Assembly: GCA_011503125.2 (NCBI GenBank)
Contig: WWBZ02000010.1
Location: 124,001 to 188,000 of the forward strand
Length of the DNA: 64,000 nucleotides
Direction of reading: 5' to 3'
Source of the DNA: Botryosphaeria dothidea
Taxonomy: Eukaryota > Ascomycota > Dothideomycetes > Botryosphaeriales > Botryosphaeriaceae
Part shown: one piece after another, positions 54,130-64,000 of the stretch
Numbering within the stretch: the stretch's first letter is position 1
How the letters are laid out: each line of letters begins with the position of its first letter
Notes under the pieces: model-generated
What the model saw: only the letters and a program-made list of their open reading frames with translations
Told to the model about the DNA's origin: nothing
Database searches by the model: none
Translations under genes and position numbers: made by a program

Positions 54130-57100
54130 TTAGAAGTTCTTGTAGGCCCAACTGGTTCACGAAGCGTCGAAACTTCGTAAGTGGTAGAGGCTTCGTAAGT
54201 CCGTCAGCAATCATATCGTTGGTCGATACGTACGATAGCTGGATGTTGCCGTGCGTAACCTCCTCGCGTATATAGTGCTAATACACTTCAATGTGCTTAG
54301 TCCTTGTATTATTGACTCTCTCTGGCCTTGTAAGTGTAATTGCTGGCTTATTGTCGCCCTCTAGTCGTAGTGGGTGAAGGTCAGTATAGTCGTATTGCAG
54401 CTCCTGAAGGAGTCGCTTAAGCTATATTGCTTCTTTTACCGCATGCGTTATTGCGACGTACTCGGCCTTAGTAGACGATGTTGTAATAAGGCCCTAACGG
54501 CTGCTCTTGTATAAGATAAGTCCGCCTGCTACTTTAAATGCGTAGCTAAAAGTACTACTCCTATTATCTACGTTATCGGTAAATACTACATTAGCTGCGC
54601 CGTGGAGTTATAATCTAGGCGGGCCGTATACGCCTTTATGGTGTAGCTGTAGACCTAACACGCCTTCCTCTACCCCCCTAAGGTAGATAGTAAGGTTAGA
54701 GTATATATTAAGGTAGGTAAGTACGCGTTTAGCGTGGGAGAGGTGCTCCTCGCTAGGGTTATGCGTAAACTGACAAAGCTTATAAGTGGCGTATACAATA
54801 TCGGCGCGTATTATATTAGCTGCGTAGCCAATAGAGCCTATAAGGCTTTAATATTCGCTAGTAATATTCGGGCTAGCTGTGCTCTTAAACGGCTAAAGAT
54901 TAGCACCGTCCGGTACTATAGGCGTGTTTATATACTTGCTATTGCTCATGCCGTATTTATATAAAATTTCTTCGATGTACGTGTCCTATAATATCTAGAT
55001 ACGTCGAGTACGGCGATAGCGTATAATACGTATACCTAAGTAATAACGTACTAGGCTAAGGTTGCGTAGCTTATAGCGTTTAGCGAGGGCGTTATACATA
55101 TTAAGAATAACATCTTTATGCTTATATATAAGGAGAATATCGTCTACGTATACGATAATAATACCTTTGTATTCCTTATAGTAAAACACGTATAGATCGT
55201 TAAATAAGGGCTCGTAGCCCTTACTCTTTAGAAAGGTAGTAATCTCTTATTACTAGAGTAGAGGCGCCTGCTTAAGGCCGTATAGCGAGCGTAGCAATTT
55301 ACTAATAAGCTCCTCGTTGCCCTCGTACTCGCGGAATCCTTCTAGGAGGCGTATGTACACGCCCTTTTAGTCTATAAGGCTTTGTATAAAAGCGGATATA
55401 ATATCCACCTACTCGTATTCTAAGTCGTATATAGCGACGAGAGCGAAGATAAGACGTAGTATAGAGGCGCGTGCAACGGCTGCGTAGGTAGTAAAGTAGT
55501 CTAGACCTAGGCGTTGCTTATTACCGCGTACTACGAGACGTGCTTTAAATAAGGCTAAGTAGCCGTCGGCATCCTTCTTATACTTCTAAATCTACTTAAC
55601 GGGTAGTATACGTATATTACCGTTAGGACGCTTAATCTTACGCTAAGTACCGTTTCTAATATACTAACGAAACTTCTTATACGTAGCCTCTATAAGTTAT
55701 TTACTAAGAGGGTAAGTCTAAAGCTTCTTCTACGTCTTAGACGGAGGTAGAAGGTACTTAGCTTTTATACGTAGTACGTATAATACTACGGTTACGTATA
55801 TATATACTATAGTAGGTAGTAGTACTATAAGGTTACGGTTATACTTACGCCTATTATCTAAGGCAACCTTATTACGATAGAACTATTTCTTAGAACGAAG
55901 CTTTTACTCTCTAGCTAAGCGCCGTAGCTATATCTAAGTCTACTATTACTACTTATTACTCCCCGAAGGCTCTAACTATTCTATCTCTAGTAGTTTAATA
56001 CCGCTAGCCGTATTAGGTTTAGCGTTATCTATAGTAGGTAGCTCCTCGTAGATATCGCTAGCGGTAGCCGATAGCTAGCTACTATCGCTTAGTTCGTCGT
56101 CTTATAGCTTAGTTACTCTTCTATTTTATATTTCCGTAGGCTTATAAGCTAGCGGTTATAGAAGGTCGAGTAGTAGAGGTTTTATAATATCGTTAATATT
56201 AAGATCTTATAGTATTAATTTAACGTATTCGTATACGGGCTTATCGTTATTAGTAGGCGGACTAGTTTTTAGTAGAGTCGTATTAGCTTCGTTAAAAGTA
56301 ACGTAAGCCGAGCGGATAATCTTATAAGGTATAATATATATATAGCGGGGTAGTATACTAGTAGGGTATACTTCTACGGTAACCTAGCCTTTCTAGGGTA
56401 GTATAGGTTCTAAGTTCGAATCTTAGACCGCTTACCTACTCGTAGTATATACGTCCTACGTTAAAAGTATACGTACCCGCGTTCTCCCTAGCGGTAATAA
56501 GGAGGAAAATCTATAGATAGTTAGGGTGGGCTATAAGTAGTATGTACGTTCTACTATAAAAGTATACGTACCCGCGTTCTCTCTAGCGGTAATAAGAAGA
56601 AGAAGGGCTAGCTAGGCGCTTCTAAAAATAAATTTTAAGAGCGCTTTACTAGCGCTTATAAATAGGTAAGCCGGGACTTCTTACGGCTTAGTCTTAAGAT
56701 TTATAGTTACCTCTCTCTATAGTTCCTCTCTCTTAGCTACTCTTCCTACTTTAGATACCGCTACCGGTATATAGAAAAAACTATACTAAATAGAGTATCT
56801 ACGGATACTACTATTATAGATAGAGAAGGTTTTTACCTAGGCTATTCTAAGAAAGTAGCTACGGTTTCCTCTTCTATATACCCTTATAGATAGCTATAGC
56901 TATATAGACCCTTCGGGGAGCTAAATTAGCTTAAAATTAAATTTATCTATCTATCTATCTATCTATCTATAATATATATATAATAGATATAATTACCGTT
57001 ATAGCTAATAAGCTTACTCTTTTATACGCGAACGCTAAACTTATCGCCTTAAGCGCGTTTCTACTTTAGAATATAAACGTACGTAGTACTACTAAATATA

Positions 57101-57900
57101 CGCTATTTAGTAATATCTAGAACGTTACTAGTAGTATTAGTAAGTACGTTCTTTAGCGCTTAATACGGCGTTTTACCGCCGTTAAGACGAGTAGGCGTAT
57201 AGTTAAGAGTCTTTAATATAGTCTTATATATCTTAGATTAGAGGCTCTAAGAAAGATTAGTATCGTATAGTATTAAGTATATACGTGTCTCGGTAATATA
57301 ATTAGCCTTTTTAGCCTTACTATTTTACTTAGAATAATAGAGTACTAAAGTCTAAAGCTTAATACCGAGTTCGTCGTAGATAGCCTTTAGTTACTTTTAC
57401 GCGAACTTACGGTCTTCGTCGATACGTAGAATCTTAATATAATTACCGGTCTAATTATACTAGCGCTTAAAGAACCGTATAAGTACGTTATAGGCCTCGC
57501 TTTTATTCTTAAAAGTCTTATTTTAGCGATAAGCTATAGCGTTATTAGTAAGTATAAGAGCGTAGTATTTACTTTTTAATCTAGCCTAGATAATCTATAG
57601 TATATCTCTATAGAGTATATCGCTAGAATAAGTAGCGCGTTACTACGAAATATAACTAGACTAGCGCCTAGCCTTAGTAAGTATATAGATTTCGTAGTAT
57701 TACTTCTTATTCTTTAAGTATATATCTATTTAATAGGCGAGTTTTCGAATAGCGTTAAATAATATATATACTATTCGCCTATATAAGAGATTAATATTAA
57801 CGGTATAGCCGATAATAGATAATAGTAGGCTACTATTATTAGTAGCTACTTTCTCCTCGTTATTTTTAATAACTAGAGGTTTATCTTTATCTACTTATAT
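54130..57900 (-). pseudogene. Copia-2 Pol: integrase, RT, RNase H
   Basis: Minus strand. RNase H near 54160-54560 (TSSTKAEYVAITHAVKEAI, then RTKHIEVY and STNDMIADGLTKPLP). RT 55000-55700, with KGIIIVYVDDILLIYKH near 55150 containing the YVDD active site. Upstream, 57640-57715 reads YEIYILTKARR, the RIP form of the C-x2-C..K pre-integrase zinc block. Stops at Gln/Trp codons throughout, fewest near 54.2-55.2 kb. Confidence 0.8.
56345..56968 (+). repeat. tRNA-derived SINE-like element, copy 3, with 14-bp target duplication
   Basis: 624 bp flanked by the perfect repeat ATAATATATATATA (56331-56344 and 56969-56982). The 5' part resembles a tRNA: A-box-like TAGTATACTAGTAGGG, then T-arm CTAAG-TTCGAAT-CTTAG at about 56412-56428. 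Internal duplicated blocks follow, then a (TATC)n tail. RIP changes are dense. Reverse-oriented relative to copy 1. Confidence 0.82.
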
Positions 57901-57984
57901 AAGCTAGACTAAATAGAGATTTATATTACGATCGCGAGGTGCGTATAGTAGTTCTTAGTTATAATTATTATATAAATAATAATC

Positions 57985-60900
57985 TATAACGGTTTAGGTA
58001 TTAATACTAATTAGATATACCTAAACTAATCTATACTAAGCGATAATATCTAACTACTACCTAACGTACTTTAAGTACGATATTTCTACTCGATTACTAC
58101 TTAATATTTATCTAATTACTATCTTAACTCTATCTAATTTATACCTAATAGTTATATATTTAAGCTACCGTAGTTACTACCTTTAGAAATTAGAGTCTTC
58201 TATATCTTCGTTTTCTCTCCCTAGATACGTAAGAATATACTACGTATTTAGTAAGTTCCCGAGGGAACTATAATAGTTATAAGCCTAGATTACGTACTCT
58301 TTTACGTATACTTATTCTATATCTAGTATAGCCTCTTTTATCTTTATCTATTAGCCCCTCTTAGTACGGCTAGAAGCTTATTTCTAGCCTTAATAATAAT
58401 ATTATCTCGACCTTCTACGATAAGTTTCTTATTAACTAAGACTATTTTAGCTAAGCCTTCGGACTAAGATAATTAGCTATATCTAGTTAAGTCCCGCGCT
58501 AAGTTCCTAGAGATCTAGAATCTTATTAATCTAGATACTTAACCTAAACTAGTATAACCGGTTAAGCTAACTATATCTATCTTTTAAGTTAATAATAACG
58601 GTAATCTTACTACGGATAAGAACGTCTTTACCGCCTATAACGTTAAGTACCGTAACGATATTTCTAACTATAATATCTATCGGAAAGTAATTATAGACCT
58701 AACTATTTATATTTAGAAGTTAATCTTAGTTAATCTTCTTACGTATATTACGGATAAGCCTTCGTATCTATAGGATCTTCTTTAGATACTTAGGTAACGT
58801 CTAGTACTAACGGACGCTACTAGAACTCTAGAGCTTAAATAATAATATTAGAACCTTCGGGTTACTCCGAAAACCTAGGAAATCGAGTCTTAGATTTAAT
58901 AATAGAAACGGCTCTATTCTAGAGCTAAGGCTTAGAATCTCGCGGAGGTTTAAGAGTCTAAGCCCGTACGAGACTTTCTCTTAGCTATTAAGCCTATTTT
59001 CTCTTATTTCGCTAACTTTTAGGAGCTATCTATACTTAACGATAATATAGAACTAGATTTCTATATAATTACGGAGAAATTTCGGTAATATATACGCTTA
59101 AATAAGCTCGTTAATTCTAAGCTAATTAAGGGAAGCTACGTAGTCTTTATAGCTATACTTAGCGGAAAACTAATAATATACTCTAATTAAAGCTCGAATA
59201 CCTTAAAGTAGCCCCTCTTAACACTAAAGTAGACCTAGATTACTTTACTACACTACTCTAGGAGGCTATCTAAAGGATAATCTAGAAGACTATCCTAGTA
59301 GCGAGACCCTCGCCCTAGGCCTCTATATAATAGATAAAGAAGTATTCGGACCTAGTATACTAGGCTAGAGTAGCTAGAAGAAAGTAGACGGCTATAGGGA
59401 GGGAGGAGGACTAGGTAGTATACTAAACTATTACTAATAGCAAGAAGAGGCAGATTAGAAGAGATAGAATAAAAGTATGGCGCAGAATAGTAGCTAAGAT
59501 TACTTCGGACCTATCTATACTCTAGAAGCTCTTAAAGTAGGTAAGAATAAGAGTACTAGAACCTCTAGCCCTACCTTAGTTCCCACCCCTCTAGGGAGCA
59601 GATAAATAACTATATTACGACAACTAGTCTAAGGCAGAAATCCTTACTAACTAGTTCTTCCTACCTTCTAGGGCTACCGACCTCTTAGATCTAAATAGGT
59701 GTATATACCTAGTACTAGTAGAGATTCCCTAAGACCTTACTAAAGAGCAGGTTCTCTATACTATTAAGAAGCTTCCCCTAGATAAGGTACTAGGCCTAGA
59801 CAAGATTACTAATAGGTTCCTAAAGCAATGCGCTAAGATACTAAGGGGACCCCTTACTAGGCTCTTCTAGAAATACCTCGTACTTAAATACTATCCTAGG
59901 CAGTTTAAAAGCTCTATTACTATAGTCCTTAGGAAACTATAGAGAGACGACTATACTAAAGCCAAGTTATTTAGGCCGATTACTTTACTTAATACGCTAG
60001 AGAAGCTACTTAAGAGGATTATAGTAGATAGAATCTCCTAGGCTACTAAAGTATACGGCTTACTCCCTAATATATAGATAGGAGCTAGGAGAAATAGATC
60101 CGTAGTAGTAGCTCTTAACCTATTTATAGAATAGATCTATACTATCTAGGTATAAGACCTAGGGCTAGTAGCTTTAGTCCTTAGCCTAGATATCTCGGGA
60201 GTATATAACCACGTATCTTATAGAAGGCTTCTCTATAATATAAGGATAGTAAAACTCCTAGAATAGGTAGAAAGATTTACCCGATCCTTTCTATAGGACC
60301 GTACCACTTAGCTATCCTTCGGAGACTTTACTAGTCTACTAATCTAGACCTTAACCGGGATTTCCTAGGAATTCTTACTATCGCCGATACTCTACCTATT
60401 CTTTACTTCTAATCTACTTATATAGCTACGTAGAGGTAATACCTTCCCCCTTAGATTCGTCGATAATACTAATATTCTAACCTTTAGTAGATCTATAGAA
60501 TAGAACTATAGAATACTAGAGGGAGTATATTAAATTTGCGAGTACTAGGTAGCTATCTATAGGTCAGCTTTCTCGCCCGATAAGTATTACCTTATTTATT
60601 TTATAAGGAAACTAAGGAGATTTAATATAGCAGCAGGGATCCGTATCCCTAGATTTACTAAATACCTAGAGCCTATAATTAAGATTCTAGAAGTCTACGT
60701 AGATAATAAGCTTAAATAGGGACTCTATATTAGGAAAATAAGAGCTAAGGTAATTAAATAGTATATATCTCTCTCTAGACTCGCGGCGTCTACCTAGGGA
60801 GCCTTATTTACTAAAGCCCGTTATATCTATACGGCCGTGGTAAGACTAGTCCTTATCTACGGCTATAGGGTATAGTATACCTTAGAGAAAATCCTAGGGT

Positions 60901-62248
60901 AGAGAAAAATAACTATCTAGCTACTAAAGAAGATCTAAAACTAGTGCCTACGTACTATCTTAGGGGCGTATAAGTTAACTAGTATATAAACCTTAGAGTA
61001 TAAGATAGGGATTCCCCTACTCTTACTATACCTAGACGAACTAGTACTAGCCTAGGCTATTAGAGCTAGGAATAGCCTAGTCGCGATAGTAGTAGAGAAA
61101 ACTTACTAGAGTATTAAATAGATAGCTCGGGCTACTCTAAGTACTAGAGGCGCTACTAGCCCTACTAGAAGAACCCTACTTAGAAAAAAGGTAAACTTAC
61201 TTCTTAACTACTACCCCTCTACCTACTAGAGTCTCCCGAAGCGAACGAAGCTACGTATAGTATATAGGAATAAGTAGAAGAAGAGATAGATAAAGTCTAC
61301 TAGCTAGGGAAGATAAGATAAGCTAGTAGCCTAAAATATATAGTAGAACCTAAAAATTAGATAAATCTATAGCGAACTATCTAAGCTATAGAGTATACTC
61401 GCTACTCTACTACGTATAGAGTATATTAGACTAGAGGACTTCCTCTTAAGGCGTAAGGTGCTAGGGTACTTTAGTCCTACCTATCTATGCGGCTAGTATA
61501 GATAAACCCTAAAGTATATCCTTCTTTTCTACTCCTACTTCTAATAGAGTAGAGTATAGATACTCTAAAGAGTAGGGACTACGGACTACTACTCCCTCCT
61601 CTTAATAAAGAAGGGGATTAAAGTAGTAATAGACTAGTTCTTACGCCTAGGGCTACTTAAGCAATTTAGCCTAGTAAGAGAACTAATATAGAAAGATAAC
61701 TAGGAAGAGGAACTAGGAGGATAACTAGGACTACTAGGACTACTAGGACCCGGATAACTACGAGAATAAGGACTAAAGAGATAGGTCTAGTAGGTAAATA
61801 TAGGGCTACTATAGCAGCCGCTACTAGTAAGAAGAAAAAATAAGAACTAGTATAGGATAGCATGCCTAGAGAGAGAGAAGGGGTTTTTACTAGGCGAAAA
61901 GGTTTTCCCCCTCGTGTAAAATAACTATAGATAGCTAGCCCCGTATAGACCCGTAAGGGAGCTATATCGGGAAGAAATAAATTTATCTATCTATCTATAC
62001 TTAGCGGAAGAGATTAGATAAGAAACTAGCGAAAACTACTACCTTAATACCTATACGGGAGGAAGAAATACTTTATAGACTATAGGTATTTTAACCTAAA
62101 GATTAGGCCTTCTAGCTAGAAGCCTAAAAAGAATACTTAAGAAAAAGTAGACGAATTCCTATAAAATTCGAAAAATAAGAAATAGATTTAATAAGCGCTT
62201 GCTAAATAGAAAGCTTATTAATAACGTTAACGATTTTAAACCTAAGTA
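57985..62248 (+). mobile_element. Copia-1b, second Copia-1 copy, interrupted and 3'-truncated
   Basis: LTR 57985-58275 (291 bp, TATAACGG..TAATA, the RIP form of the Copia-1a LTR), PBS remnant GTTATAAGCC, then Gag collinear with 40465-41597. Split at 59167/62010 by LINE Z and ended at 62248 by the Fot1-like element inserted at TA. Heavily RIP-mutated including the LTR, unlike Copia-1a's ends. Confidence 0.92.
59153..62009 (+). mobile_element. LINE Z with 15-bp target duplication
   Basis: CTATACTTAGCGGAA at 59153-59167 and 61995-62009 bounds a 2.8-kb plus-strand insertion (59168-61994). It encodes an RT: LFRPITLLNTLEKLLKRII near 59968, motif A LSLDISGVYNHVSY near 60181, FVDDTNILTF at 60456-60486, thumb ILEVYVDNKL near 60690. 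A C-terminal zinc-like block (YLCG..RQTLKYILLF) lies near 61475-61530. Many TAG/TAA at Trp/Gln. No endonuclease, so 5'-truncated. The tail is (TATC)n with AATTTATC. Mobilisation of the SINE-like repeat by this family is inferred from 3' end similarity. Confidence 0.92.
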
Positions 62249-64000
62249 ACGTACTCTATAAGCGAGTCGCGCACACAACCGAGCCGCGCACCTCGCTAAC
62301 TTTCGCAACACGTCAGCTTTCAACTACTATGGCTCAACCAATTACTACTCAATCAACCTATAACGAAGGAGATATCTTCCTTGCTATCTCAGCTATTAAT
62401 AAAAAGCAAATTCAGAGTGAAAGACGCGCCGCATCAACGTTCAACGTTCCCCTAAGCACGCTCCGCGACCGACGCGCTGGAACGCAGCCACGACGCGATT
62501 ATGAGGCTAACTGCAAGAAGCTCACTAAATCTGAAGAACTAGCGATTATCTAGCATACGCTTAACCTAGATTTACGAGGGTTTCCGCCTACGAAGCAGAT
62601 AATACGAGCTATGGCTAATAAACTGTTGGAGGCTCGTGGCGGCTAGCCAGTTGGCATAAACTGGCCAGATAACTTTATTAGGCGCACGCCTGAGCTAAAG
62701 GCTCAGCGGAGCCGCGCATACAATCGCCAGCGAGCCTTGAATAAGGATTACAAGGTTATTAGCTAGTGGTTTAAGCTTATAAGCTCTATTAAAGAGAAAT
62801 ACGGCATCTAAGACGAAGACAGCTATAACTTTGATGAGATTGGCTTTATAATGGGGGTTATCTTAGCCCAATTAGTTGTCACAGGCTTAGATAGGCGTGG
62901 CAGGCCAAAGGTAGTTCAGCCAGGCAATCGTGAGTGGGTTACCGTGATCTAGGGAATCAACGCTGCTAGATAGGCGATCCCACCTTTTATCATCTTCGCG
63001 GGCAAGCACCACCTCTCTACCTGGTACAAGGGCAACGATATACCTCGCGATTGGGCTATTGGATTAAGCGACAATAGATGGACCAATAATGAGCTTAGAG
63101 TCGCGTGGTTGAAGCACTTTAACGCGCACACGAAGACGCGCACCGTGGGCACGCACCGGCTGCTGGTAATCGATGGCCATAAGAGCCATATATTACTTGA
63201 ATTCCAAGAGATCTGCAAGGAGAACAATATTATTACTCTCTATATGCCGCCACATTCGTCACACCTACTACAGCCACTTAATGTGGGCTACTTCTCTCCA
63301 TTAAAGAAGGTATATAGGCGCCAGATCGAGAGCTTGGCGCGCAACCACATCAACTACATTACCAAGCTCGAGTTCTTACCTACCTTTAAAGCGGCTTTCG
63401 ACGAGTTAATTATAGAGAAGAATATCTACGCAAGCTTTCGAGGCGTAGGCCTTGTGCCACACAACCTAGATACTGTGCTATTAAAGCTTAATATTCAGCT
63501 GCGGACGCCGTCACTACCTACTGCGGAGAATACTATATAGAAATCGAAAACACCAAGCAACGCCCGCGAGCTAGAGTCTTAATCAACGCTAATTCGTAAT
63601 CGTATTCAAAGGCATCAAGATTCTTCGCCTACGTCGATTATCCAGTCGCTCGATCGGCTCACTAAGGGCGCTAAGATAATGGTGCATGAGATAGTCTTAT
63701 TACGCGATTAGGTCTTAAGCCTTTAGAAGGCAAATAAGGCAGCCATAAGGCGTAAACAACGTCAAAGAAAGCGGATCCAGAAGCAGGGCACTTTAACAAA
63801 GGCAGAGGGCGAGGATATTATCGCTTAAAACGACGTTGATGAGCAGCTTACGAGCGAAACGCGTCAAAATAAGGCGCAGGCAGGCACGGGTGAGCTACGT
63901 AAAAGACGCTGTAGGAGCTACGGCAAGATAGGCCACAATTCTCGTACGTGTAGAAAGAATACTTAAGAGGCTTCTTAAGCTATAATAGTTATTATACTTA
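62249..64000 (+). mobile_element. Fot1/pogo-like DNA transposon, runs off the window
   Basis: The left end follows TA (62247-62248) with ACGTACTCTATAAGCGAG and a degenerate repeated motif; the target TA is the one present in intact Copia-1 (around 41595). The transposase starts at 62329. The right terminal repeat lies outside the window. CpA/TpG are common here, so it inserted after the hyper-RIP of its host or escaped it. Confidence 0.88.
62329..63985 (+). pseudogene. Fot1/pogo transposase, multiple stops
   Basis: ATG at 62329 (MAQPITTQSTYNEGD). An N-terminal Psq-type helix-turn-helix (AASTFNVPLSTLRDRRAG) and a CENP-B-like part (PDNFIRRTPELKAQRS near 62665) are followed by the DDE domain. 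Its blocks are NFDEIGF near 62828 (first Asp), LLVIDGHKSH near 63158 (second Asp) and HSSHLLQPLNVGYF near 63250. The third position, 36 residues after the second Asp as in DD35D enzymes, is Asn instead of Asp, a GAT-to-AAT change in TpG context. The C-terminal zinc knuckle CRSYGKIGHNSRTC (near 63910) has one Cys changed to Tyr. In-frame stops include 62551, 62644, 62764 and 62809. Inactive. Confidence 0.88.

Larger units (their letters stand above)
53867..57984 (-). mobile_element. Copia-2 element, minus strand, 5'-truncated
   Basis: The 3' LTR, 53867-54066 (200 bp; minus strand TGTGATAGAATG to CATCCATCA), is preceded by a polypurine tract (CCCTGGGGGG at 54067-54076, minus strand). Then come RNase H, RT and integrase in minus orientation up to 57984, where Copia-1b cuts it; no 5' LTR is present. 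A SINE-like element is inserted at 56345-56968. The part near the 3' LTR retains CpA/TpG; RIP intensity rises towards 57 kb. Confidence 0.85.

Noticed and set aside
61666..61863. 65-codon hydrophobic minus-strand frame (membrane-like)
   Set aside because: Reverse strand of the repetitive GGACTACTAGGA-type stretch in the LINE Z 3' region.

Overview
The window comes from a filamentous ascomycete (Pezizomycotina; a Dothideomycete-like genome is my inference). The evidence is short GT..AG introns of about 50 bp with CTAAC/TACTAAT branch sites, fungal Tad1-like LINEs, chromodomain Gypsy and Copia elements, a Fot1/pogo transposon, and pervasive repeat-induced point mutation (RIP). In the RIP-affected tracts CpA and TpG are replaced by TpA, so Trp and Gln codons read as stops.

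Layout. 1-9.05 kb is repeats: a truncated LINE, Gypsy remnants, a 194-bp solo LTR, and a nearly complete LINE on the minus strand (3411-9044, bounded by an 11-bp direct repeat). 9.1-17.2 kb is a GC-rich gene island: a protein-kinase-like gene with two introns, a GC-rich hypothetical gene, a doubtful minus-strand gene, and a Ulp1/C48-type protease gene disrupted by a stop and two frameshifts. A 5'-truncated LINE with a perfect 15-bp target duplication follows (17.4-18.7 kb) and carries a 148-bp solo Copia LTR inside its RNase H domain. 18.7-28.8 kb is gene-poor, with one clear gene (24289-25470, coiled coil) and LINE and ORF relics.

28.9-40.2 kb is a mosaic of a tRNA-derived SINE-like repeat, a Gypsy 3' half whose LTR is tandemly expanded, LTR-like repeats and LINE 3' ends. 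Among these lie two genes for small secreted cysteine-containing proteins (32939-33412 and 39539-40021) and a decayed NACHT NLR gene (33.7-35.0 kb).

40.2-62.2 kb is a nested transposon stack. A 13.3-kb Copia interval (40163-53454, TSD GTCTA) contains a complete Gypsy element (42690-50564, TSD CTATC). Next come a minus-strand Copia holding a SINE-like insertion (14-bp TSD), then a second Copia-1 copy interrupted by a LINE (15-bp TSD) and by a Fot1-like element that runs off the window end. From about 41.5 to 52.65 kb CpA and TpG are almost absent, so start codons have been erased.

No operon logic applies. The host genes look independent, and the secreted-protein and NLR loci sit in the repeat-rich compartment typical of fast-evolving fungal genes. 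The points most worth following are a SINE-LINE pair sharing a 3' end, LTR tandem expansion starting at a hairpin, sharp RIP boundaries inside one Copia element, and the two effector-like genes.
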